NCBI GenBank assembly: GCA_029721435.1
Contig: CM056577.1
Location: 112,652,219-112,716,218, forward strand
Length of the DNA: 64,000 nt
Source of the DNA: Gymnothorax reevesii
Lineage: Eukaryota > Chordata > Actinopteri > Anguilliformes > Muraenidae
Direction of reading: 5' to 3'
Made by a program: the position numbers and the translations under genes. This document shows, piece after piece, positions 38,701 to 50,700 of the stretch. The number at the start of each line of letters is the position of its first letter. Position 1 is the first letter of the stretch. The notes under the pieces were generated by a model, which was not told the DNA's origin, did no database searches, and saw only the letters and a program-made list of their open reading frames with translations.

Positions 38701-41700
38701 TTTTTAAGTTATATTTTGATTTCAAGATGGGACCATGTTCAGTGTAAAAGTTTTTCTGCCGATCTGATGGTCTATGTTCTGACTAAAAAAAAAAAGTTAA
38801 CACACATTTTTTCATTGGTAGGGTGTTTTAAAAATGGCAAATGAATAAATACTTACCCGTCGAAGCTGGGGAAATGGATCCTGCATGATCTGGTGATATT
38901 GATGATATTTTATAATGGTGTATTTTATTTAAAAAGTGAACCTTTGCAAACAAACCAATGTTTAACAATAGACTTTCCCATAAGGAGAGCAGATGTTACA
39001 ACCTTGATTTTTTGTGATTTTACTATAAAGTTGTACAACACTTCAAATGACAAAAATACAACTAAACAATAAAAAAACCTGAAGTTCACCATCTTTTCAT
39101 CCCTAAAAAAGGTTTAGCCAATGAGAGGCCAAGGAACGCTTCAGCAGTCATAGGGCAATGACCCATCTTGGGTTGACCCAAGATGTGTAGGCTTACCAAA
39201 AACCAAGGTCTGTATGAGCTTGACTCGTTTTGTTTTAAATTCTCACTTCTTCCGAGACATTTGTCTGCTTGAATTGGTTATTGCATGAGCTAGTGCTCCC
39301 CCTCTCTTTCTCTGTTAGTTGTCAAGCAACAAGAACTTGTTGTTTTCTCTAATTGCTAGTTTCTTTTCCACACAGTATGTGCGAGTGAAATGTGGGTTGT
39401 CTTTCATCATATTCATTATACTGAGCAGATGTTCACATTAGTATAGGTATTACCATTACTAGCTACATGTCACATTTTTATAGTTCTGAGATCTGGAAGG
39501 TTCCCAGCAGGTTTGATCATTACACACTGCCAGCATGTTGAGCAAACTAAGTAATGTACAATTCCGATTCCGAAATAGTTTGGACGAAGCATGAATTGTG
39601 AATAAAATTAAAATACAATGACTTTCAGATCACAGGAGCCAATACGTTAATTACAACAGAACATACATAACATTTCAAATGTGAAACAAAGACATTTTAC
39701 ATTTTTATCTACAAAATTAGCTTTTTTCACATTTTTTGGCTGCAACAGGTCTCAAAAAAGTTGGGAGACAGGCCAAAAAAGGGCTGAAAAAGCAATTAAT
39801 ATATAAGAGAATCAGCTGAAAGAACATTTAGCGAGTAATTAAGTCAATTGGCATCAGGTGTGTAACAAGTTTGACTGTAAAAGGGATGTCTTAGAGAGGC
39901 TGAGTCTCTCAGAAGTAAAGATGGCCAGAGGCTCTCCAACCTGTGAAGGTTTGCGTTAAAAAATATTGTGGAATACTTTAAAAACAATGTTCCACAACGT
40001 TAAATAGCAAAAGCTTTTAAGGTCTCATCATCAACAGTGCATAACATCATCAAAAGATTCAGAGAAACTGGAAAAATTTCTGTGCATAAGGGACAAGGAT
40101 GAAGACCTTCACTGGATGCCTGTGATCTTTGGACCCTAAGACGCCACTGCATCACTCACCGGCATGATTCTGTCATTAACATTACTAAATGGGGCCAGGA
40201 ATACTTCAAGAAACCACTGTCTGTAAACACAGTCCGCCGTGCCATCCACAGATGTCACCTAAAACTCTATCATGTGTGACAGTTGAAGGGTCCTGTCACT
40301 GGAAATGTCTCCTAATAAGTAGGTGCCCTGGCTACCTTGCCAATGAGCCTGGCTCTTTGATGATGTGGTCTAGTCTGCTACTTTCTGGCGTAATCGGCAG
40401 GATCTGGGGGATCCTAATGGATGGCAGCATGTGTAAAGCATGGAGCATGAGGACACGCTCACGAAAGAGGGGGAGAGATGTGACAGTTGAAGGGTCCTGT
40501 CACTGGATATGTCTCCTAAAAAGTGTGTGCCCTGGCTACTTTGCCAATGAGCCTGGCTCTTTGGTGATGTGGCCAGTGCATTTGACTATTACCCAGGAGT
40601 CTGTAGGTTCAAGTCCCCACCTTGGCCCTCCTTCGGCCTGCTACACATGCAAAAAGGAAGCCATCGTTGAGCATGATCCAGACGCGCCGCTGTGTTATGT
40701 GGGCCGAGGCTCATTTAAAATGGACTGTGGCAAAGTAACCTGCGGTCCCAATTTGACATTCTTGTTGGAAATCATGGGCGTCATGTCTTCCAGACTAAAG
40801 AGGAGAAAGACCACCCCTCCCGTTATCAGCGTTCAGTTCAAAAGCCAGCATCTCTGATGGTTTGGGGATGCATTAGTGCATATGGTGTGGGACACTTGCA
40901 TGTTTTAAAAAGTACCATGAATGCTGAAAGGTAAATAAAGGATTTAGAGTGACATATGCTCCCCTCTGGATGACATCGTTCCAGGGAAGGCCTTGTGTAT
41001 TTCAGCAGGACAACGGAAAACCACATACTGCAGCTATTACAACAGCATGGCTTCATAGTAGAAGAGACTGTGTGCTGAACTGGCCTGCCTGCAGTCCTGA
41101 TCTTTCACCGCTTGAGAACATTTGGTGCAAAATTAAACAAAAAGTCCATCAAAGGAGACCTAAATCTCTCCAGCAGCTGGAAGCCTGTATTAAACAAGAG
41201 TGGGATCAAATTCCAATGGCTAAACTCAAGAAACTTGTCTCCTCAATGCCCCGACGCTTCCACTCTATGTTAAAAAGAAGAGGGGGATGCTACACCATGG
41301 TAAACACACCCCTGTCCCAACTTCTTTGACACCTGTAGCAGCCATCAAATTTGAAATGAGCTCATTTTGTGGATAGAATTGTAAAATTTCCAAGTTTCAA
41401 CATTTGCTATGTTATCTCTGTTCTATTGTGAAAAAAATACTGGCTGGTGTGATTTGAAAGTCATTGCGTTTTGATTTTATTCACAATTTATACTTTGTCC
41501 CACAGTATAAATCGGAATTGGGGTTGTATTAGCCGAGCAAGCATCATTGTTAGATTACTATGCACGTGCAGTTGGTTACTTAACACAACAATCATGTTTG
41601 GTTATTCAGCAGAGCATTTGTTGTATTAGTAGATACCATTAATTATTAAATTGCCAGTGTGTTCAGCTGTTGTGGGTCAGAAAGCAGACACATTTTGTCA

Positions 41701-44700
41701 GCAAGAGCATTTTTTAACCTTCTGCCGTAAAAGAGCTAAAGAACATGTGACGTCACTGTTGACAGAAAAATTGTGTATTCCGTGAGTGTTTGTAGATCTT
41801 AACTATCTCTCATGCAGATCACCTTTGTCCTGAAATGACCAAAAGCATATTTTGTAACACATCTTTCATTTTCAGTTCACTTCATATGATGTTTGACTTT
41901 CATTTCAATTGACAGGTTCAAGCAAGAATTTGAAAGATTATGTTTCATTTTGGGAACAAATTCAGTCATAATTGTAACTATGTTCAAATTCTATTAAAGA
42001 AACGACTGCTCAGAAAATTCCAAACAGCACAGGCTGACACAGTACAGTACACTGCATGGCTAAGAGTGTGTGACCACTCCTTGGTCTAAATTGGTTTTCA
42101 TAGCTTGGCCTCTAACTTGTATTTCCAATGACAGAAAAATCTTGAAGCTGTTCTGACATGCTAGATGATTCCATCCACCCAAAAGTTTTTGGAAGGTCCT
42201 TTCCTGTTGCTGCCCAGCAGGTACTTGAGCGAATTCCAAAAGTGATTTGTCAAGATTGGTGCAGAAAAAAACCTTTAACTGGCCTATACCAAGCCCAGAC
42301 ATGAACACCATCCTCATTGTACACCTTTAGGATCAACTGTAAAGCTTATTTGGAGCCTGGCCTCATTGCCCAACATCACTGCCCAAACTCACAAATGCTT
42401 TTTTTGCAAAAACTAAAGCAAATTCACACATCAGTGTTAAATTATCTAACAGACAGCCTTCCCAGGATAGTGGAGCTGGTTATAGTAGCATATAATTCCC
42501 ATAATTTTGAAATGAGATGTTGGATGAGCAGATGTCAACATACCTTTGGCAATGTTGTTTATATCAATACTTAACACACATTGAAGTTGAAACTATCTGC
42601 ATAAAAGAATTTCTTCCAAGCAGTTTGGCAAAATCCCTGATGTATTCGATTTTACTTCTATCTGATACATTGAATAATTCTCATCTGGGAAATTTACGAT
42701 GAGCATATTATTGAATATCTTTAAGGGAGCAAGAAAAAAGACTATGAAACATGAAAACAAGAGAGGAGCAAAGGGCCTGTTAAAACCCAAAATATTTTCT
42801 GTATGAAATATCATAGACAAAACAAGGGTAGAATTGATTTGTGACGCAAATATAACTGTTGTTTTGAATACCTGACACAGCAGTATGAACATCATGGAGA
42901 AAGAGGTCTGCAAGACCTAGAAAGCACAAGGATGAGCCGGGTACAGTGATTTTAGAGAACATTGGATTAGATCATACGGATTCCTATTCAGTAGTAAGAT
43001 AATTAAATTAGCAAAAACTTAAGATCAGACTTACTTACCCAGTAGATCTGCGTGGGGATCAATGCTAAAGTGATCCACTGGACCTGTGATGTATTGAGCC
43101 TGTTTCATTTATTTGCATTTCGATGAAATAAGAGATGAGTGAGAGTAACTTCAAAAATTCACATCTTGGTAATTTGACGAGTTCAGCTGACGCTCCCTCG
43201 ACTTTATTCATGGCCTTAAAAATACTTAAGAAAGGCAATAAGGAAGAGCAAATGAGATGTAATGCCTCCTCTCTTTTTGGCCTTAAATAGTTTTAGACGC
43301 ACTAGTCAGAGTTTTGCATTGAGCTCGTTAAAAGGGCATATAACTCAGAATTTAAATTGAAGGTATTTTTACTTATGCTAAGTTCCCACTATCACGATTC
43401 GCGGCACAATTGAACTTGTGGTCTTTATCATGGTGATCCTATCAGATCTTATCAGATCTTGAGGTCAGTCGTGGCAATCGTGTTGATCTTAGAAAGGTTT
43501 CGGATGGTTCAAAAATTTCTTACGATTAATTGTCAATCATGATCATCGCATCATCTCGTATCCAAACCTGAAATTTCAGAGAAGTTCCACGATCAGCTAT
43601 GAATGGCCTGTCGTGGCATTCGTAACGGAGCGCATGACAGTGGGAACTGAGCATTAGCTGGAGTCCTATCTCTCCAGTGAGATAGTTTTCTTCTGCTTTT
43701 TACATTTTTTTACTTTAGACATCCTGGATACATTGGACCTCAATCAGTTTAATGTTTCTTGGGCGTAATGTGCAAAAATGTTCATTTAAGAAACAGCAAT
43801 GTCTCGGAGCATAAATTCACAGGGTTACTTTGAGTACTGAACGCCAAAACAGCTGCAAAGCACTGTGTCTCATCGTCCATATTTAATCAATTACTTCAAC
43901 CAATTTTCTTCCAAATTTTATCATGACTTGTCTCAATATGTGTAGGCCATTTTTTAGGTCTCATTGCCGTAGTGTTTTTGCCATGTTCCAGGAAAAAAAT
44001 TACCGTCCTTCAAAACATTTTGCTAGTCAGCGCTTATTTTCTAAATGAGGCCACAGGTGTAGCACAATTACCTACCGAGTAAGTGAGTTTGGACTGCGCC
44101 ATCAGCTGTGTGATCTGTGCCAATACAGAAGATCAAGATCAAACACCTGAATGACTCCGTCATTTTTCTGTCCTCACACAGTTCATGTCTTCAGAAATTC
44201 TGTCTGTCAAATCACTGTTCAGCTTTAGAGCTTTTCAAGAAGAAAATTCTGTCTTGTCATGGCGAATTGCATGGCACTTGATAAATCTCACCCACTGGTC
44301 CTGCATGTGCTCCGTTCACCAAAAGTTTCTGCCCATTCCCTGAGGGAACCACACAGTGCATGTAGCCATCAAGAAAGTTAAAACTCAGGTACTATCCTAG
44401 CCATTTTAAAGGGTTCTGAGGATGTATTCTTTTCTTTCCATTAAATTCTGGACCAGGTGCCATGTAACCAGCTGCATCTGAAGCAATGGAATGCGTAATC
44501 TTACAAATAATCTACACACCTTCCTACAACAGTTAATGAACCTGGTCATGCAATTAATAGGTGGGGGTCATACCTGCAGCTGCAATCTGAAAACCAGGGT
44601 CAGACACCCCCACATCTCCTATATTGGGGGAGCAAAATTAATTTTTTTTGACAGATTCATTTTGATATTTACAGTGCTGTGAAAAAGTTTTTGTCCTCTC

Positions 44701-47700
44701 CCCAATTTATTCTATTTTTGCATATGTTTCACGCTTAAATGTCTCATATTGTCAAATTAATTGTAATATTAGACAGAGAGAACTCAAGTAAACACATAAA
44801 ATGCAGATTCTAAATGATCATTTCATTTATTGAAGGAAAAAAGCGATCAAACCCTACTTGGCCCCATCTGAAAAAATAAGTGCTTGCTGAGCTTCTAAAT
44901 CAACCAATTAAATTTCATTAAGAAATGGGTTCAATTTCACCAGACCCTGTTGAATAAAAAGAATCACTTAAATAAACCTTTTCTGGCAATGTGAAGTGGG
45001 AAAAAAAGCCATGCATAATGCCATAGTCTAAATAAATAAAAAAAACAGACAAGAAACAAAGTTGTTGTCATGTACGGTATCTCACGTGAGTACACCCTTC
45101 ACATTTTGACAATTCATTTATTATATCTGTTCAAGGGACACACTAACAGAAATGAAACCTGAATATATTCTAGAGTAGTCATTGTACAGTATGTGTAGCA
45201 GTGTAGATTTACTGCACTGTCCAAATAACTGAACAAACAGGCACTATTTCCAAAATGGGTGGCAACAAATTGTGTACACCTCACCGTCAACATGCCAAAT
45301 TGTGTCCATAGTGCCAATATTTAGTGTGACCAAAATTGTTGTCTAGCACTGTCTTTATTCTCCTAGGTATAAAATTCACCAGAGCTGCACAGGTTGTTGC
45401 TGGGATCCTCCTCCACTCCTCCATGACAACTTCATGGAGCTGCTGGATGTCGGACACCTGCTGCTCCTCCATCTTCCTCTTGAGGATGCCCCACCGGTGC
45501 TCAATGGGATTCAGGTCTGGAGACATTCTTGGCCACACCATCACCATCACCTTCACCTTCAGCTTCTTCTGGAAGGCAGTTGTCATCTTGGAGGTGTGTT
45601 TTTGGTCGTTATCATGTTGGAAAGCTGCCGTGTGGCCCAGTTTCCGAAGGGAGGGCATCATGCTCTGCTTCAGAATGTCACAGTATATGTTGGAATCTAT
45701 TATTCCATCAATGAAGCGCAGCTCCCCAGGACCAGAAGCACTCATGCAGCCCCAGACCATGATGCTGCCACCACCATGTTTGACTGTAGGCAGTACACAC
45801 TTGTCTTAGTCCTCCTCACCAGGGTGCCGCCACACATGCTGGACACCATCTGAGCCAAACAAGTTTATCTTGATCTCGTCAGACCATGGAACATGGTTCC
45901 AGTAGTTCATGTTCTTGGACTGGTTGTCTTCGGACTGGAGCCAGCTGATCATTTGGACCCCATGCAGCTTTGATTTGGAGCTCCTGAACCTTGAGTATTT
46001 CCTGCTGTGCCTCAAGGAGAAGTGAAGGAGGGCTCCCATTGAGAAAATGAAGCGGGCAGCTCTGAAAATAGCACACGAGGTAGTGAGATAAGGTCAGTGT
46101 TTAAGGAGTTTGCTGCCTGTGTGTGCAACGAAATTCCTTTCCAGCTCAGAACCTCCATCTCATCAGTTTAGGTCACTCTGAACACCCAGGCCTCCAGCCC
46201 AAGACCCGCAGGCATCTGCACATCCAGATAATCCAGATCACATCCAGTGGGCTTCCCGTCGTCCAGTCCAGGTGCTGAGGGCGTCTCCTGTGCAGTCCAG
46301 ATCCTGTGGGCATTCCTTCACCCAGTCCAGGCCCTGCGAGTGTCCCACCCCCAGTCATAATCCCGCAGGTGTCCCAACATCCAGTCCAGGTCTTCCAACA
46401 TCCTGCCACCTAATCCAAATCTTGGGGATGTTTCACCATCCAATCCAGGTTCTCCGGAAATCCCGCCACCCAGTTAGAACTTATGGATGTCCCGCTGCCC
46501 TGTCCTTGTACTTTGGCCATTTTTACACCCAGTCCAGGTCTCGGTAAATCCCGGTTGCATCTTGTCCTGGTCTAGTGGGCTTAACAGTGCCCGCTGCTAT
46601 CCCAACAGCAGTAAACAGGCATTTGTTCCAGGTGCCCACGGTCATCCCAGTGGCAATGAACAAGTCCTTATACCAGGCTCCAGCACCCACTCCAGTGGGT
46701 AGATCTTTGTTCTAGGTCCCTGTAGAACAAACACCCGTTCTAGGCTCCAACGCCAACCCTATTACGCAAACTGTTGTTCCAGGCTCCAGCTCCTTCTCCA
46801 GTGGACCAGTCTTCATTCCAGGCCTCAGCCCCCATCCCTCCGTCATTGTCCCCCTAACCTCTCCCACACGATGAGTGGCGTGATGTGTGACTGTCCCGTG
46901 GAAACCATTTTTGTCTCTTGCCATTAGTTGAATATGAACACTGACCTTATCTTCGTCAACCAATGCATATGGTTCCTTATAAGGTCATCTGATGGTTTTA
47001 TGACTCAGATGATGGGTTTTTGGCAGACCTTTCATTGACAGGCCACTCCTATGAAGTCATTACTGTTCTAAGTTTACCCCCCTTCTTTAAAAAAAGGCTC
47101 TAAATGTGGCTTGCTGAAGGTCCAGAATCTTAGAAATGGCTTTGTAAACTTTTTACAATTTAAATTACCTAAAGGACTTTTTTTTTTTTTTTTTTTGCTG
47201 TATTTACTGCATTTTGTGTTTACTCTGGTTAGCTTTGTCTCAAAGTACATTATTTATTTTAAACAGCTGCAAAAATATGTTTTACATCAGAAATATGTAA
47301 AGCAGACGAGGAAATGGCAAATACTTTTTATGGCATTGTATTGATATCTTTCAAAACTATTGCTTGTGCTCGCTCATTTTTATTTTTATTTATTTATTGT
47401 ATTTATTTATTTTTACCTCAGGCCTGTTTATTCTTTTTCAATGGAGTTCAAATCATAATCCTTGAAGCGGAAATGCATGCTGTTTTCTTTTGAGCTTTGC
47501 ACTCAGAACATTTGTCTCAGCCAATTCCAATGAATGCACCTTGTTGTTGAAGTTTTGTTACAAGCCATTTCCTGGCTTAAACAACACATAATCCATAATA
47601 AATATTTGTTTATATAACCCCCTTCGTATTTCCATTTTAGTCATAAGTGCAACTAAAGAAGTGTAAAAATAAATATACATATGCATAAATATATATGACC

Positions 47701-50700
47701 TCATCTGTTTAAAATTAAAGTCTGTGTTGGCTAGGGTCTCATACCTGTCTGATGAGACTGTGGATGCACTCCAGAGATGGTACCAGACAAGCTTCCCATT
47801 TGTGTTTCTGAGACTAATCCAGATGGAATCAGAATTACCATTAAACACAGGGAGATAGTGGTGACATTGCATGGCAATTATCAATAGCACTACGTTTGTG
47901 TGAATTATTATTATTATTATACACTCACAGCCCGCATTACCTGTCACATTAGCTTTTTAATGGAGATGGCCTGTTTTAAGTAGCATCAAAATACATGACG
48001 ACAACTAAATACGTAAAACAGGCAGACATTAAAAAGGTTAGTTTTATGTGTGGAAAAACAGAAAAATTACCAAAATTCATGATCAAAGTGATTTAACCGT
48101 TGTATCACTTTTGGTGTCCCATGTCGGTTTTATATTTTCACAAACTTCAGAACTCTTAATAATGACAGAACAGAAAGGCCACAAATAACTGTTCACGAAA
48201 GTGATTTGTTGAGGGGGATGTTTTTTCAAATACCAGTAGATTGGCTGCGGGACCAGAGCTCTGTGTTGGTAAAGCTTTCTTTACCCACATGAAGGCAATA
48301 AATGGCAGCTGAGGATTCTTTACTAGTGCAGTATGCTCTTACTTACATCTCAAAGTGACAAGCATAACAGTGATTAAGTTTACTTTTTTGGTTGTGCAAA
48401 TCTCCATCTGAGCCTTTTTTGGGGTGTGGTGGAACAGACAGTTGAGTATGAATGTCTGATCTACGGGAACAGTGCAATGATATCAAGTAAGGATAGACAA
48501 ACACCTTTAGGAATTTTTCTATACCCTTGATGAATGCTATAAAGAATTAGCGCTGCTTTCGAGACTAACATGGGTCCTACCCAGTACTGTATGTGTGTGC
48601 CTAACAAAGTGGGCGATGCATAATAACCGTTTCTTGAATCCATTGTTTTAACTGAATGGGAATAATTTGATTAGTATTTCTAACCAAAATGTAATAACTG
48701 ATATTGCAATAAGATTTGGAAAATAATTACCTTGGGAATGAATTGGTGACATAGGACTCCCTTGATCCCCGGCACCTGCGAACAGGATTATTATTTAGCA
48801 GCAGAAGCAAAGGTTTTTTTTTCCATTTAAGCTACGTGGTAGTCCTTGAATTACACAGCACCACACAAAGACCCAAAACTTATTCACCTGGGAAAAAAAT
48901 ATGCCTAAACTTTTTACAAGTAGCTTCCGTACCAGCATCCGTACTAGACCCTGTGGGCACTATAGTGCAGAGATCTGCTACCCACAAGCAATGAGCCGTT
49001 TGTTGAAATTTGAAAATGAACACGTTTCTTTCACTATACATGTTCACAATATATTCACTATAAATAGAAGGTGAAGCCAAGAAATTTCGGCCTTACCATG
49101 AGTACTGGAGGGCTGGGCCTGAGGTTCTCCACCATTACCACCTGCACATCAAATTACATCTGGGCTAAACACACTCATTTTTATGGTAATAGATCTTCAT
49201 AAAATGCATAAGTTTATGCTGCATGTAGAAGCGGAGAGAGCCGCATAATTGCCATTTATATATATTAATTCACTTAGCAGCAAAATAAATAAATAAAATA
49301 ATAATAATGCATCAGTTTTATATAGCACTTTTCTGGGCACTCAAAGATGCTTCACAATGGATACATTATTCATTCACTCACACATTCACCCTCTGATGGT
49401 AGTAAACAACGTTTGTGTACCCACAGCTGCCCTGGGGCAGACTGAAGGAAGCGTGGCTGCCAGTATGCGCCTACGGCCTCTCCGACTACCACCAAACATT
49501 CGCACAGAGCCATACAGGAGTGTTGATATATTGCATGTTTTTGTTCAATAATAAAATAAAAAAAAACATTGTGAGCGGATATCTCAACGTCAAGATGAAT
49601 AAATGTCAGTGAAGATAAAAATATTATTACCCTGGATTACTCCTGTGGTTGAAGTACTGCTTGAGGTTGCTAGAAAACAGAAACTGCTGTAACTAATCTT
49701 TAGCACTTCAAAAAATGACCAATACCAAGTGAAGGATTTCTGGCGTATAGTGTAACTTACAGCTGTGACCAGTGTGTACTGGACTGACCCCATTCACCTT
49801 GTGTCCTATAAAGAAAGAAATTGACAATGGAATTCAGGAATATAGGGAAAAGCAGACTCCAGCAACAAACGTGCAAACGTTTAAGCTAGGCTCACGACCG
49901 ATTTTATTGGCCAATCCTGAGGTTTTCTGAAGGACACAAGCTACACTAATATCAACAATTTGTCATTTTGTAGAGTATTGCATTAAATATGGACATAAAT
50001 TTGAGGAAATGATACTTTCCCTTACCATTGGATGAATTGGCTTCAAACGAAGCATCATGCTGACTTGGTGTACCTAGAAAAAAACTAATATGATTTGGTG
50101 GCAGCAAAACTCATAATGCAGCCTCATGACAAAAGCCTCCCGCCGAGCAAGTTTGTTTGCTTACGTCTGTAGCTTACTCAGTTTACCACCACGGAACATT
50201 TTGGGGGTCTGATAGTGATAACATGCAGTTAATTATCTTCTTAAGCAGTTAAATTGTTTGTTTTGCAGTGGCATCCTATATGACTAAATCAATCCAGAAT
50301 TAGCTTGCATTAAAACTTATCAAGATGACCGCATCTACTGTGAGTGATATTATTCTTTGTGACCTCCAACGAGTCAAAGTAGATCAGTTTAATCTTACCA
50401 GTGTCTTTTGGTGCCACGGTGCTTTTCTGTGCTCCAAGTACTTTCAAATGGAAAAGAGAAAAATATACAAAGTATGATTTTCGTGAGCTGCATTTCAGTG
50501 AATGAAATTTTTTTGACAACTTCCTGCTTGAAAAAAAATTGAGAAAACAAATTGCCTGAATGTATAACCCCCAAAGGTTAAAATGATTATTGTGTAAGTC
50601 GACATTTATATTATTATTCAAGATGTTTAAACCTTAGAAATGACATTGCATTTCAATTAGTTGAACTTTGTATTTATCCACACCTTTTGTTTATTTTATG

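Larger units (their letters stand above)
39559..41526 (+). mobile_element. Tc1-like element, copy 2 (with nested LTR-like insert)
   Basis: It is the same family as 30766-32640. The ends CAATTCCGATTCCGAAATAG and, reversed, CAACCCCAATTCCGATTTAT are flanked by TA. It lies in the intron between the exons at 42872 and 38857. Confidence 0.85.

Noticed and set aside
40561..40625. tRNA gene
   Set aside because: Only anticodon-arm and T-arm-like parts are present; no complete cloverleaf can be drawn.
40189..40857. 222-codon plus-strand ORF
   Set aside because: It runs through decayed Tc1 sequence and the nested LTR-like insert. The repeated VTVEGSCHW part is just the 94-bp repeat read twice.
45336..45853. 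Plus-strand ORFs of 157 and 139 codons
   Set aside because: They are antisense shadows of the Tc1 transposase on the minus strand.
46272..46702. Pro/Ser/Cys-rich ORFs
   Set aside because: Open only because the minisatellite unit is about 30 bp; not gene-like.
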